Below, piece after piece: positions 10,379 to 21,539 of a stretch of DNA of 64,000 nucleotides. Source of the DNA: Eurosta solidaginis (taxonomy: Eukaryota; Arthropoda; Insecta; Diptera; Tephritidae); the NCBI RefSeq assembly GCF_040869045.1, contig NC_090319.1, forward strand, positions 230,137,832 to 230,201,831, given 5' to 3'. The notes beneath the pieces are model-generated. The model ran no database searches. It saw nothing but the letters and a program-made list of their open reading frames with translations, and was not told the DNA's origin. Position 1 is the first letter of the stretch, and each line of letters starts with the position of its first letter. A program made the translations under genes and the position numbers.

Positions 10379-10844
10379 GATCGACTATCACCGTAATCTT
10401 CCCAGGTAGTCCATTACAGTTTAACTGCAGAATTCTGAAGTGCATGAGGGGTGACGCCGCCACTCTAGGGGTAAGTGACGGGTGACTACGCCTAGGTTGT
10501 GGAAGGCCAGGACGCAATTGCTGTTGTGGCCTTGGGACTGGGCGCCCTTGGGCAAGCATTGGGGTACCCGGATGATTTGGGTTTGCGACCTGGCAACATG
10601 GCGCAATGAAACCCGTCGAGGGGCTGCCGTCGCGGAGACCAGAACATTTAGGAAAGTGGCACCACCCAAGGCAGGAGCTGCATTGAGCGGATGTCGCAAA
10701 CCTATATATTCTGTGCTGGCAGACGGTGCAAACGGAGGTAGGGATTAAGAGTCTGTTTCCCTGACCTGCATGATTGCTGCCAGAAAAGAGGGGGGGGGGG
10801 GGGGGGGGGAGAAGAAGACGGGGGCAGGGGCTGATGCTCAGCAT
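10379..10844 (-). pseudogene. LOA-like copy b: second PHD-like finger and linker
   Basis: The frame encodes a Cys/His-rich segment, CTVCQHRIYRFATSAQC, then CLGWCHFPKCSGL and GFIAPCC, which has the spacing of a PHD or related treble-clef finger. A Pro-rich linker follows, and the endonuclease begins at FRILQLNCNGLPGKIT. A poly-G/C run upstream (10790-10809) marks the hypervariable stretch between the two fingers. Confidence 0.55.
10790..10809. repeat. Run of 20 G residues
   Basis: A 20-base G tract inside the linker of LOA-like copy b. Copy c has a short C-rich equivalent (CCCCCC), so this is expansion by slippage. The length may be a sequencing estimate. Confidence 0.85.
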
Positions 10845-10885
10845 TGCTACCAGTTCTACTACGAAGGTAGTAGTTATGAGTGGTA

Positions 10886-11300
10886 TCAGCTGTTTGAGTT
10901 GTTGGCGCCGTGGGGCGCGAGCAGCAGCGGGTACTTGTTGTGGCTTGCTGAGCAGCGAGGCTGCTGGAAGGTAGTGGGGGGGGGGGCGCTTAGGCGTAGA
11001 CTACGGGACGCCCTTGGGCGTGAGCAGCAAGGAGCCACAAAATATTTATAAAAGTTACGTGGACGTCGGGTTTTGGGATCAAGCCCAGAACAACCTGTCC
11101 GATGCAACCATCCCTTGCACGAGAAACACTGAACAGAGTATGACCGTCCTAAAAAGATTCTTTTCTGGCAAATGCAGCAAAACCATTTCTCAGGACCGGG
11201 GTCAGGAGACGGACCCGGATTGGGTTCGATACCTTCCCGGAGTAAGAGAATATATAGCAGTCCTGCTGCAAGGAGCTACTGGGAGGATGACAATTTGTGG
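10886..11300 (-). pseudogene. LOA-like copy b: first PHD-like finger and 5' region
   Basis: The minus strand encodes a finger beginning CCICQKRIFLGRSYSVQC, continuing CKGWLHRTGCSGLDPKT and ending FVAPCC, followed by a Ser/Arg/Pro-rich linker. The same finger lies on the plus strand in copy a. Frame continuity between this finger and the second one is not preserved here. Confidence 0.5.
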
Positions 11301-11402
11301 GAAGGACGAAACAAATTAAATGGGGTCACACTGAAATGACAGTCCTTGGTCAGGAAAAATTCCGAGGCGCTCCGGTACATAGAACCGACTACCTTGGGGA
11401 GC

Positions 11403-11527
11403 GCTTCTTCCCCCCTCTTTTCCCGCAGCAATTGTTTAGGTCAAGGAAACAGACTTTTAGTCCCTACCTCCCTTTGCACCGTTTGCCAGCACAGAATATA
11501 TACGTTTGCGACATCCGCCCAATGCAG
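11403..11527 (+). mobile_element. LOA-like LINE copy c, 5' part left of the Gypsy-1 insertion
   Basis: The plus strand encodes GQGNRLLVPTSLCTVCQHRI and then YTFATSAQC, the start of the second PHD-like finger. It stops at GCAG (11524-11527), after which Gypsy-1 begins. The missing half of the finger and the rest of the element resume at 46,255. The copy is 5'-truncated near 11,403, at its head-to-head junction with copy b. Confidence 0.8.
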
Positions 11528-12260
11528 TGCTGTATAACTGACTGTTGGGGTAAGGCGGAGGTGGCATTTGGCATGCTGGCAAGCCCCTGCTAGCTCGTCG
11601 GGTGGGGTGAGTTTTTGCTCACCCGCCTTACCTACAGTTATACAAACAAAAAAATGGGGTTCATGCCTGAATGTATGAGAATGTATGGAAGAAAAGGTCC
11701 GTCCGTGTTAGGTGGAGTCATCCCTCCCACTCTGCGTAACACCTTGACGCAGCCTTGGACGTCGCTGTGACTCCTAAATTTAGCAACGTCCCCTTAGTCT
11801 GACATTTGTCTGTCCGTTACGGTCCCATGTCCCTAGCCTGTCTAGTCTGTCACAGTCGCCTCACACCCACGTCCCCTACATTGCACTCGTGCAACACCCA
11901 CACCAATTAAATTCTCACCTAGCCTATCATGTTGTTAGAATTTCAACCCATAAAATCAGATGAACAGAAAAGTGGGTAATTTTCCACGGAGGGTTTAACA
12001 GACATTTTATTCAAAAATAAACTAAAACTACTTAAACTTAAGAGTGACAGAAAAATTCAAAAGAAAATTTTAAATACAGGGGGTATTTAATAAATTATCT
12101 TATGTCTACCATAAAAAAAGGAAATTCTACAGCAAAAAATATCGAACTATTCTGATACTATGAATTCAAATAAGTATATATATATGCAAATAGATATGTA
12201 TATGTATGGGCATAAATACCGTGGATCAGGGAAATTAAATCAACTTCTCAACAAAGAAAA

Positions 12261-15200
12261 CAAGTAAGGAAGGCTAAGTTCAGGTGTAACCGAACATTAC
12301 ATACTCAGTTGAGAGCTATGGAGACAAAATAAGGAAAATCACCATGTAGGAAAATGAACCTAGGGTAACCCTGGAATGTGGTTGTATGACATGTGTATCA
12401 AATGGAAGGTATTAAAGAGTATTTTAAGAGAGAGTAGGCCATAGTTCTATGGATGGACGCCATTTAGGGATATCGCCATAAAGGTGGACCAGGGCTGACT
12501 CTAGAATTTGTTTGTACGATATGGGTATCAAATGAAAGGTGTTACTGAGCATTTTACGAGGGAGCGGGCCTTAGGTCTATCGGTGGACGCCTTTTCGAGA
12601 TATCGCCATTAAGGTGAGCCAGGGGTGACTCTAGAATGTGTTTGTACGATATGGGTATCAAATGAAAGGTGGTAATGAGTATTTTAAAAGGGAATGGGCT
12701 TTAGTTCTATAGGTGAACGTCTTTTCGAGAAATCGCCACAAAGGTGGACCAGGGGTGACTCTAGAATATGTTTGTACGATATGGGTATCAAATGAAAGGT
12801 GTTAATGAGTATTTTCAAAGGGAATGATCCTTAGTTCCATAGGCGGACGTCGTTTCGAGATATCGCCATAAAGGTGGACCAGGGGTGACTCTAGAATGTG
12901 TTTGTACGATATGGGAATCAAATGAAAGGTGCTACTGAGCATTTTAAGAGGGAGTGGGCATTAGATCTATAGGTGGACGCCTTTTCGAAATATCGCCATT
13001 AGGGTGGGCCAGGGGTGACTCTAGAATGTGTTTGTACGATATGGGTATCAAATGAAAGGTGGTAATGAGTATTTTAAAAGGGAGTAATCCTTAGTTCTAT
13101 AGGTGGAAGCCTTTTCGAGATATCGCCATAAAGGTGGACCAAGGGTGACTCTAAAATGTTTGTAGGATATGTGTATCAAACGAAAGGTGTTACTGAGCAT
13201 TTTAAGAGGGAGTGGGCATTAGGTCTATAGGTGGACGCCTTTTCGAGATATCGCCATTAGGGTGGGCCAGGGGTGACTCTAGAATGTGTTTGTACGATAT
13301 GGGTATCAAACGAAAGGTGTTATTGAGTATTTTAAGAGGGAGTGGGCATTAGGTCTATAGGTGGACGGCTTTTCGAGATATCGCCATTAGGGTGGGCCAG
13401 GGGTGACTCTAGAATGTTTGTACGATATGGGTATCAAACGAAAGGTGTTACTGAGCATTTTAAGAGGGAGTGGGCATTAGGTCTATAGGTGGACGCCTTT
13501 TCGAGATATCGCCATTAGGGTAGGCAGGGGTGACTCTAGAATGTGTTTGTACGATATGGGTATCAAATGAAAGGTGGTAATGAGTATTTTAAAAGGGAGT
13601 AATACTTAGTTCTATAGGTGGACGCCTTTTCGAGATAACGCCATAAAGGTGGACCAAGGGTGACTCTAGAATGTTTGTACGATATGGGTATCAAATGAAA
13701 GGTGTTACTGAGCATTTTAAGAGGGAGTGGGCATTAGGTCTATAGGATGACACCTTTTCGAGATATCGCCATTAGGGTGGGCCAGGGGTGACTCTAGAAT
13801 GTTTGTACGATATGGGTATCAAACGAAAGGTGTTACTGAGCATTTTAAGAGGGAGTGGGCATTAGGTCTATAGGTGGACGCCTTTTTGAGATATCGCCAT
13901 TAGGGTGGGCCAGGGGTGACTCTAGAATGTTTGTACGATATGGGTAAATAACGAAATGTGTTACTGAGCATTTTAAGAGGGAGTGGGCATTAGGTCTATA
14001 GGTGGACGCCTTTTCGAGATATCGCCATTAGGGTGGGCCAGGGGTGACTCTAGAATGTGTTTGTACGATATGGATATCAAATTAAAGGTATTAATGAGGG
14101 TTTTAAAAGCGAGTGGCCCTTAGATGTATATGTGAAGGCGTTTTCGCGATATCGACCAAAATGTGGACCAGGTGATCCAGAAAATCATGTCGGGTACTGC
14201 TAATTTATTTATATATGCAATACCACTAACAGTATTCCTGCCAAGATTCCAAGGGCTGTTGATTTGGCCTTGTAGAACTTTTTCATTTTCTTCTACTTAA
14301 TATGGTAGGTGTCACACCCATTTTACAAAGTTTTTTCCAAAGTTATATTTTGCGTCAATAAACCAATCCAATTACCATGTTTCATCCCTTTTTTCGTATT
14401 AGGTATAGAATTATGGCATTTTTTTCATTTTTCGTAATTTTCGATATCGATAAAGTGGGCGTGGTTATGGTCGGATTTCGGCCATTTTTTATACCAATAT
14501 AAAGTGAGTTCAGATAAGTACGTGGACTAAGTTTAGTAAAGATATATCTGTTTTTGCTCAAGTTATTGTGTTAACGGCCGAGCGGAAGGCCAGACGGTTG
14601 ACTGTGTATAAAAACTGGGCGTGGCTTCCACCGATTTCGCCCATTTTCACAGAAAACAGTTACCGTCATAGAATCTATGCCCCTACCAAATTTGAGAAGG
14701 ATTGGTAAATTTTTGTTCGACTTATGGCATTAAAATTATTCTAGACAAATTAAATGAAAAAGGGCGGAGCCACGCCCATTTTGAAATTTTCTTTTATTTT
14801 TGTATTTTGTTGCAACATATCATTACTGGAGTTGAATGTTGACATAATTTACTTATATACTGTAAAGATATTAACTTTTCTTTTAAAATTTGAATTAAAA
14901 AAATTTTTTTTTAAAAAGTAGGCGTGGTCGTTCTCCGATTTTGCTAATTTTTATTAAGCAGACATATAGTAATAAGAGTAACGTTCCTGCCAAATTTCAT
15001 CATGATATCTTCAACGACTGCCAAATTACACCTTGCAAAACTTCTAAATTACCTTCTTTTAAAAGTGGGCGGTGCCACGCCCATTGTCCAAAATTTTACT
15101 AATTTTCTATTCTGCGTCATAAGTTCAACTCACCTACCAAGTTTCATCGCTTAATCCGTATTTGGTAATGAATTATCGCACTTTTTCGATTTTTCGAAAT

Positions 15201-15505
15201 TTTCGATATCGAAAAAGTGGGCGTGGTTATTGTCCGATATCGTTCATTTTAAATAGCGATCTGAGATGAGTGCCCGGGAACCTACATACCAAATTTCATC
15301 AAGATACCTCGAAATTTACTCAAGTTATCGTGTTAACGGACAGACGGACGGACGGACGGACGCACATGGCTCAATCGAATTTTTTTTCGATACTGATTAT
15401 TTTGATATATGGAAGTCTATATCTATCTCGATTCCTTTATACCTGTACAACCAACCGTTATCCAATGAAAGTTAATATACTCTCTGAGCTCTGCTCAACT
15501 GAGTA
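12261..15505. mobile_element. Non-autonomous ~3.2-kb element with subterminal inverted repeats and internal tandem repeats
   Basis: Absent from LTR2, where CAACAAAGAAAAAAAAGG is uninterrupted at 35748-35764. Near the left end is TACTCAGTTGAGAGCT (from ~12301), and near the right end is AGCTCTGCTCAACTGAGTA (~15488-15505), nearly its inverse. The first 1.9 kb is a 128-130 bp tandem array. The rest is spaced by GTGGGCGTGG and GCCACGCCCA motifs and ends with a short ACGG run. There is no credible ORF, so it is non-autonomous. The insertion is in an A run, so a target duplication cannot be read. Superfamily unknown. Confidence 0.65.
12390..14200. repeat. Tandem array, about 14 units of 128-130 bp
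   Basis: The anchor ATGGGTATCAAA recurs at 12521, 12651, 12781, 12911, 13041, 13169, 13299, 13427 and so on to about 14070, giving steps of 128-130. Each unit also has CTTTTCGAGATATCGCCAT, GTGACTCTAGAATGT and TGTTTGTACGATATG. The shorter period comes from loss of one GT in GTGTTTG. The first and last units are the most diverged. Confidence 0.9.
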
Positions 15506-15960
15506 TAAAAAGGTTACGTTTAAAATTCATTACGATATCAAAATTTAAATCTAAGGGTATGGATTATCGACCCGCCCCTGTATTTTTTTAACTCTTATTG
15601 TTTCTCACTAACTTCAAAGCAAAATTCAATTGTTCGATATACGTGTATTTATGTGTACGTAATGTAACAAAAAGGTGACATATATTGGCACTTACCGATC
15701 AATCCAGCGACGAAGGCGCCTGCGTCGAAGAGAGAAGTAGCTGGAAAATTAAGAGCGCATACATCAGGGAACGTATACCTACAAGGGAATTCTCTATTGG
15801 ACACGAGGTCGCGGTCCGAATCACAGTAAAAAACTTCCTCCCTATTTACTTTTCCCTTTAACTTATTATTTATTTATTAGTTATTAAGACTGTGAAAACA
15901 AAAAAAAATAAAGCAATTTGTGATCTCTTATAAAAAAAATATTTAAATGGAAAGAACCAA

Positions 15961-16176
15961 ATGATAAAAAAACTAAATAAAAGAGTTGGAGATTGCGCAG
16001 CAAAAAAATTTCATTCGCCTAGAAAGAAACGTAAACGAAAAAGCAAAGGAAAACAAAAAAATCTAGAAGCAACTGCGAAAGGCGAACAGAAAAATGTACA
16101 GAAAGAAAATTTTAGTGCGGTGATTTTGGCAAAACAAAGAAATCCAAAAAGAAAAAATGCGGCCAATAGGGCTTAG
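15961..16176 (+). other. Short Lys-rich ORF in LTR1 (71 codons), also open in LTR2
   Basis: An ATG-started frame runs antisense to Gypsy-1 and encodes a very basic peptide (MIKKLNKRVGD, then RKKRKRKSKGKQ). The counterpart at 36211-36426 is also 71 codons with a few substitutions (for example RKKRKRK against SKKHKRK). No family is recognised. It may be chance in A-rich DNA, since LTR pairs begin identical. An upstream AT-rich stretch has no clear promoter. Confidence 0.25.
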
Positions 16177-16518
16177 GGCCAGGTACCATACATATGTGTA
16201 TCTATGTACGTATATGTATATGAACATAGGTTGGCATATGAAAAAACAAAAAAAGGTGATGTGGCGAAAAAACTAGAAGCTACCTATCAACCTTATGGTG
16301 ATACAAAAACTATTTCCAAAAAAAATTCTTAAGATCAACTTGAATAACAAATGAAAAACCAAATCGTCTAATAAAAAAATATAAAAAATTGTAAAAATAA
16401 AAAAATTTTGAATAATAAAAAAGAAAAATGCAAAATTCAATAGTGCGGCAACTAAATATGCTGATTAAAAATTAACCAAAAAAAAAACTCTAATGATTTA
16501 AAAAAGTTCAAATTAAAT

Positions 16519-16879
16519 AAAAATAAATATAAGGCGCGATAACCTCCGAAGAGATCTAAGGCCGAGCTTCTCTTTCAATTTGCGTCGTGCTACTCTTGAT
16601 TTTTCCCTACAAATTGGCCGGACGGGACCTACATGTTTTATGCCGACTCCGAACGGCATCTGCAAGGCAGATGAGTTTTCACTGAGAGCTTTTCATGGCA
16701 GAAATACAATCGGAGCGCTTGCCAGACACTGCCGAGGGGCGACCCCGCTTAGAAAAATTTTCTTCTAATTGAAAAATCTTATTTCTAAAATTTTTGATGT
16801 TGCTTTGCCCGGGAGTTGAACCCAGGGCATACGGTGTGATAGGCGGAGCACGCTACCATCACACTACGGTGGCCGCCTA
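16519..16879 (-). mobile_element. tRNA-derived SINE, complete, with target-site duplication
   Basis: The minus strand starts TAGGCGGCCACCGTAGTGTG. It has an A-box-like TAGTGTGATGGTAGCG (~16850-16866) and a B-box GGGTTCAACTCCC (~16811-16823), so the head is a tRNA relic with an internal RNA polymerase III promoter. A ~280-base body follows, ending in an A/T-rich tail. It is flanked by AAAAAAGTTCAAATTAAA at 16501-16518 and again at 16880-16897. LTR2 has this target only once (near 44936-44955), which gives an empty site. It is not a functional tRNA gene because the cloverleaf is not continued. Confidence 0.85.
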
Positions 16880-17020
16880 AAAAAAGTTCAAATTAAAACA
16901 ATGTAAATTCCGGCCGCGGCGCACGGATTATTCTGCTCCCTTCTTGGCCTCTCTCCTCGGGTTTGCTTTCCTCCTCCAATCTATGCTCAAGTCAATGATC
17001 GCGGTGCCAGGACAGGAGCG

Positions 17021-17305
17021 TCAAGATGTCCCTCTACTCCTTTGACGTATAGCCTGGCACCGTCTGTATGCTTCCTTTTCCTTGATACTAAATACTACCC
17101 CTCTTTTTTTTTGTGCGTTTATGACTCTTGATGGTGGTGCAGAAGTGGCAGGCTTCTTGATGATAAATACTATCCCGCTTTCTTTTGCGTTTGTGGCTTG
17201 CGATGGTGGAAAGCTTAAATTTTTGCACAGCAATCTAGATGTGTAAAGGGGAAGAATATTAGGGACTGGGGTCATGGCGGCAGAGGGAGACACATTAGGG
17301 TGCAT
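17021..17305 (-). other. Sense-strand ORF in LTR1 (94 codons), also open in LTR2
   Basis: The frame is in the same direction as Gypsy-1. It encodes MHPNVSPSAAMTPVPNILPL and then two similar blocks, PPSQATNAKESGIVFIIKK and PPSRVINAQKKRGVVFSIKE, so the segment arose by a short internal duplication. The LTR2 counterpart (45075-45353) is 92 codons, shortened near the C-terminus. No homology is recognised. It may be a small leader-type protein or chance. Confidence 0.25.
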
Positions 17306-17700
17306 GTGACCTTATTATATTTATTGACTTTTATCTACTTATTTCATTTTACCTATGTATGTCATTTTATTCATTCATTTGTTTTTATTTATTTTATTTG
17401 ATTTTATCCAATAGGTTTTTATTAAATATCTGGCTTTATTTATTTATGTATGTAATTTTAGTTATTTTACTTAGTTTTATATTTAATTTTATTTTATAAT
17501 TTTAGTTAATTTATTTTAATTTTATTTTATTTTATTTTTAACTTTCATTATTTTATCTAATTTTTTTTACTTAATTTTATCTCTGTATATAATTTCATTT
17601 ATTTCACTAAATTTTATTGATTGTAGGTATGTAGTTTTATTTAAATTAATTTCCATTTTTAACATTTTTTAAAATTTATTTTCACTATTAGTCCACATGC
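17306..17700. repeat. Degenerate TTTTATTTA-type low-complexity tract in LTR1
   Basis: About 400 bases built from TTTTATTT, TTATTTATG and similar words without a strict period. The same tract is in LTR2 at about 45360-45725. No gene is seen. Confidence 0.7.
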
Positions 17701-18209
17701 ACCATGGACTGGGGAAAGGGGTTTCACTGGACTCACCTGGGGCTGTTGTCAAGCAGGTATGGGCTCCCGGTTCCTCCTTGGGATTCCGTTAAATTACCCA
17801 TTAGCACGGTTTTATGAAACAAATCGCGAACTTTTTTTTCGCAAAAAAATATATATAATTAAAACTTGCTTCCGCACTCACTTCAGTCAACTTTTCTTTT
17901 GAGACATGCTCTGCAATAGTTTGGCAGTCGTACCCCATAAATCAAAAGCCTTTCTTTCTCACCACTTTCAGTCAAGAACGAAAGACACCAATACATACAA
18001 TCCTATTTTGGCGGGAAACGACGGATATAAACTTTCACGAACTAACTTCACGCATACTAAGAGATACATGTTCGAACATCTATCCAAGTGTTTGCTTCCT
18101 ACCGGTTACTAACACATGTAAACGTAGCTATGCTGGTGAATGCACACAGATGCATACGTAAATGTTTGAACATCCCTACCATCGCATTAACCCACAGGCT
18201 CCCGCTACA

Positions 18210-18785
18210 GGCTCGCAACCGCCGATGTTGCATGCAACATGGAGCGTGGGCGTAAAAAAATTCAAAGCGCAGTCTGTCCTAAAGCTACCTTCAAACGCCT
18301 AACGTGTGGCTTCGACCCACGACCTAAAGTCGGGCTATTGCCTATTCTTCCGATTATTTAGGTTTTATGTTAACTCGTATAAGGGCAGCACGCGGAATAA
18401 AAAAATGTTTCTACTACTAACCTAATATCACAGATATCTACTTATATTAATGACTAGAATGGCATGTGGGTTAAATCTAAAGTTATATCACTGGTAAGTA
18501 TCTAAGCCTATATAACAGATATCTATCTACCTAAATCTATATCACAGTTTTTAGTATGTTAGTAATAAAATATCACAGAATCTATAAAATAACAATAAAA
18601 AAATAAATAAATAAATAATAAAAAACAATAAATAAATGAATAAATAAGGTCAACTATAAACATGGTCAAAGAAATAAATAATTGCATAAATAATTACTCT
18701 AATGGTCAAGCTAAAACTAAAGCTAGAAAACGTTGCACACATCTACATTTAACATAGGTCACCAAAACTAACATTCAACATATAA
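18210..18785. other. Gypsy-1 3' noncoding region
   Basis: Lies between the integrase stop and LTR1. It contains AAATA microsatellite runs (about 18595-18645) and no ORF of note; no env-like frame is present. A purine-rich tract expected at the LTR edge is not obvious. Confidence 0.55.
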
Positions 18786-19770
18786 TTAAGCAACAAAAAT
18801 ATCCTTAGCGTGGTATACGCCGACTGTCTTGCCACTGGTATCGCCGAGTTCATACATCGAGTTGCCGATCGCTTTAAGAACGACACACTTTACTTGCTTT
18901 GGGGCAAGCTTAGCATTATAGTTATTTATTTGTGAACTCTGTTTTAAATTTCGGCGATATACCACTTGTCCGATTCGGAATTTCACATCCCTGGATCGGG
19001 TGTTATAAGCTTTCTGACTTCGCTCATGTGCTAACTTAAGCTCCTTCATTATCGAGTCCCTAATTCCTTGCAATCTATCTGCTCGCGCATCTATCTGTAG
19101 ATCAGTATCTTTCACGGTGCCCAATTTGCGGCATACTTCATAAGACGTGCCATGTTCCATCATCGGTAAGCCAAAAGTGGCATAATATGGCGAGCAGTTT
19201 ATTGATGTGTGTATCGCGCTACGAAGGGCAAAGGCCGCATCACTGATGCACCTATCCCAACTCTTTTGATTCTCTTTAATGAAGGATCTTACTATCTGTA
19301 GTACTGAGCGATTCACCCTCTCCGCTGCATTCCCTTGTGGAGAGTAGAGTGCAGTCCGGATATGTCTTGTGCCATACTTTTCTAAAAATTTTGCAAAAAC
19401 ATCGGATACAAACTGTTTGCCATTATCTGAGTGGATATATTCTGGGACTCCTAAGATGTGAAAAACCTCTTTCTGTAAAGACTTAATAACATCTACAGAC
19501 GTGGCTTTACGCATGGGTTTAAAAAAAACAAACGTGGAAAAACGGTCAAGACAAACAAACACATTTCCATCAAACGTACGTGGGTAAGGGCCCATAAAGT
19601 CAATCAACAAAGGAAAGGTCTCACAGTCACGTGTTGCTTTCCCATAATTGGTTTGTGAAAAGAGTTCTGGGTTTTATTTCCCTTACAGACTTCGCATTCC
19701 CTAACATAATTTTGAACCTCTCTTACCATACCAGGCCAGTAGTATTTTTCGCGTATTCGGGCTAACGTTT
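18786..19770 (-). pseudogene. Gypsy-1 integrase
   Basis: The frame at 18786-19610 holds the catalytic core with D, D and E in IDFMGPYP, YIHSDNGKQFVSD and SPQGNAAERVNRS, then a C-terminal domain (KFRIGQVVYRRN). The N-terminal zinc-binding part (GGIHKTLARIREKYYWPGM, then CEVCKGN) lies at 19626-19790 in a different frame, so at least one indel separates it. It would integrate the cDNA into host chromatin. The stop at 18786 looks natural. Confidence 0.8.
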
Positions 19771-21184
19771 TATGGATGCCTCCGTGCCCAGCAGAAGGTG
19801 AGCTGTGGGAGGGCCCACCAATCCTGCACGCAGTTCCGACGGCACCCAGAGTTTCCAGGCTTGGTCCTGCTGAAGATCGTCCCCCGGTTAAACTGAGTCC
19901 GTCTATAGATATACCCGTCTGATACGCACAACTCTGGTAGTCTATCTTGATTCTCTGTCACAGTTTTCTTAAGTTCATCATACTCTTCCGTTTTAAAGTA
20001 TGGTGAGTCCAAGTCGATGTCCATTAGTCTGTCGGATAGCTTAATTTCGTCCATGTGTGCTCGCGACAGTGTATCTGGGACTACGTTAAGTGCTCCTTTC
20101 CTATGTTCTATTTCAAAATCGTATGCCTGCAATTTCAAACTCCATCGCGCGAGTCTCCCAGAAAGATCTTTCTGGTTCATCAACCATTTGAGACTCGCGT
20201 GATCGGTGATGATTGTGAACGGCAGCCCTTCGACGTACGGCCGAAATCTCTTCACACTGATCACTGCCGCGTAGCACTCTAGCTCGGTTATGCTATAGTT
20301 TCGTTGTGCTTTGTTCAATCTTGCGGAAACGTAAGCTGTAAGCTATCGGTCTTTCGTTGCTCTCGTCGTCCAACTGGAAGAGTACCCCGCCCACACCGTC
20401 TGTCGAAGCATCGCACTGGATATAAAATCGTCTGTCAAAGTCAGGGTGTCCCAGTACGGGAGCCGAAATTAGGCTTTGTTTTAATCGCTCAAACGAATCT
20501 CTAGCCTCGTCAGTCATCGTAAACTTTTTTATTTTGTCTTTAGTGAGACAGTCGTGCAGCGGAGCTGCAATGGTTGCGTAGTATTGAATAAAACGACGGT
20601 ACCAGCCTGGCATCCCTAGAAACCGTCGGAGCTGTTTTGGTGTTTTCGGCTCGGGAAAATCCCTCACAGCAGCAACTTTGTTCGCATCGGTACGGATGCA
20701 TCCATCGCCCACTACATAACCTAAGTACCTAACTTCTTTAAAACAAAATTTACTCTTTTCCACGTTAATGGTAAGGTTAGACTCACGTAAACATCTAGCG
20801 ACCTTTTCCAACAAACATAAATGAGACAAAAAATCTACGGAACATACCAACAAATCATCTAAATACACAAACTCGGAATCACGTAAAGAAGCGGGTATAA
20901 CCTTGTCCATAAGTCTAAACATTCTTTGCGCTGCGTTACACAGTCCAAACGGCATGACTGTGTATTGGTATAGGGGACGCCCTGACATTGTAATTGCTGT
21001 CTTTTGCCTAGATTTCTTCTCGAGCGGGATCTGCCAAAAGGCATCTTTCAAATCAATTGCCGAAATGAACCTAGTGTTCTGCAGTCGGCTAATGATTCCG
21101 TCGATATTTGGCAGTGGATATGCATTTTTGATGGTGCGTTCATTAATCTTTCGTGCGTCGAGGCACAGACGCTTCTTTTCTCCC
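19771..21184 (-). pseudogene. Gypsy-1 reverse transcriptase (C-terminal part) and RNase H
   Basis: RT blocks visible on the minus strand are KDAFWQIPLEKKSRQKTAI, YTVMPFGLCNAAQ and FVYLDDLLVCS with the catalytic YLDD, then LRRFLGMPGWYRRFI. RNase H follows with FYIQCDASTDGVGGVLFQ, ITELECYAAVISVKRFR and TDHASLKWLM, plus the tether region DTLSRA. A frame break lies near 20,310 and another near 21,050. The N-terminal RT (PLPNIDGIISRLQ region, to 21184) is separated from its upstream part at 25963 by the Copia insertion. Confidence 0.85.
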
Positions 21185-21509
21185 TGTTAGTATAATGAAG
21201 ATTTTTCAGGATCACCCAAAATAAAAACGTAGAACAGACCAAGTAATAACGACAAAGGTTTATGCTATGTGATAAATGATTTAATTCAAGTAATTAATAG
21301 ATGAGTATTGATTACAATTTATGAAATATACAAGACGTATCAAAAAGAAACGTGTTCACCTTAGCGAGATCTTTTAGAGAGAGAGAGATAACAAAAACGG
21401 AAAAGGAATTACAGAATTCGCAATAATTTTAATTATGACATACAGGAAACGAAATGTAGTTGCCACATTGTAAGATACAATTTAATTGCTAAAAGTGAAA
21501 ACCTCAACA
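21185..21509 (-). repeat. Copia 3' LTR
   Basis: 325 bp, TGTTAG...CAACA, essentially identical to 25633-25957. On the minus strand it is preceded by a purine tract at 21510-21524. Confidence 0.95.
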
Positions 21510-21524
21510 CTCCCTCTCGCTTTT
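21510..21524 (-). other. Copia polypurine tract
   Basis: The minus strand reads AAAAGCGAGAGGGAG directly before the 3' LTR, the expected primer for plus-strand synthesis. Confidence 0.8.
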
Positions 21525-21539
21525 ACAATTAAACATATG

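Larger units (their letters stand above)
6762..11397 (-). mobile_element. LOA-like LINE copy b, near full length but rearranged
   Basis: On the minus strand: 5' leader, two Cys-rich PHD-like fingers, endonuclease, RT with YADD, a C-terminal CCHC knuckle and a (CAA)n tail at the left end. It is interrupted at 7817-7992 by a family R fragment, and ~400 bases of the RT C-terminal region are present twice (7427-7816 and 7993-8400). Several frameshifts make it non-functional. The clade within the jockey/I/R1 group is uncertain. It lies head-to-head with copy c near 11,400. Confidence 0.8.
11528..18209 (-). repeat. Gypsy-1 LTR1 (3' LTR), with two insertions
   Basis: Matches LTR2 along its whole length, except for a ~3.2-kb element at 12261-15505 and a SINE at 16519-16879. 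Left edge TGCTGTATAACTG, right edge CCGCTACA. Without the insertions it is roughly 3.1 kb, far longer than the few hundred bases usual for Gypsy elements. It contains two short ORFs also open in LTR2 and a degenerate TTTTATTTA tract. No purine tract is evident next to it at 18210-18230. Confidence 0.85.

Noticed and set aside
12390..14200. Possible CRISPR array
   Set aside because: Units are directly adjacent 128-130 bp repeats with no variable spacers, in eukaryotic transposon DNA.
16799..16879. A functional tRNA gene on the minus strand
   Set aside because: Only the A and B box region is tRNA-like; no closing acceptor stem follows and the sequence continues into a SINE body with a target duplication.
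18210..18785. An env-like ORF or polypurine tract at the end of Gypsy-1
   Set aside because: No frame of useful length and no purine run at the LTR edge.
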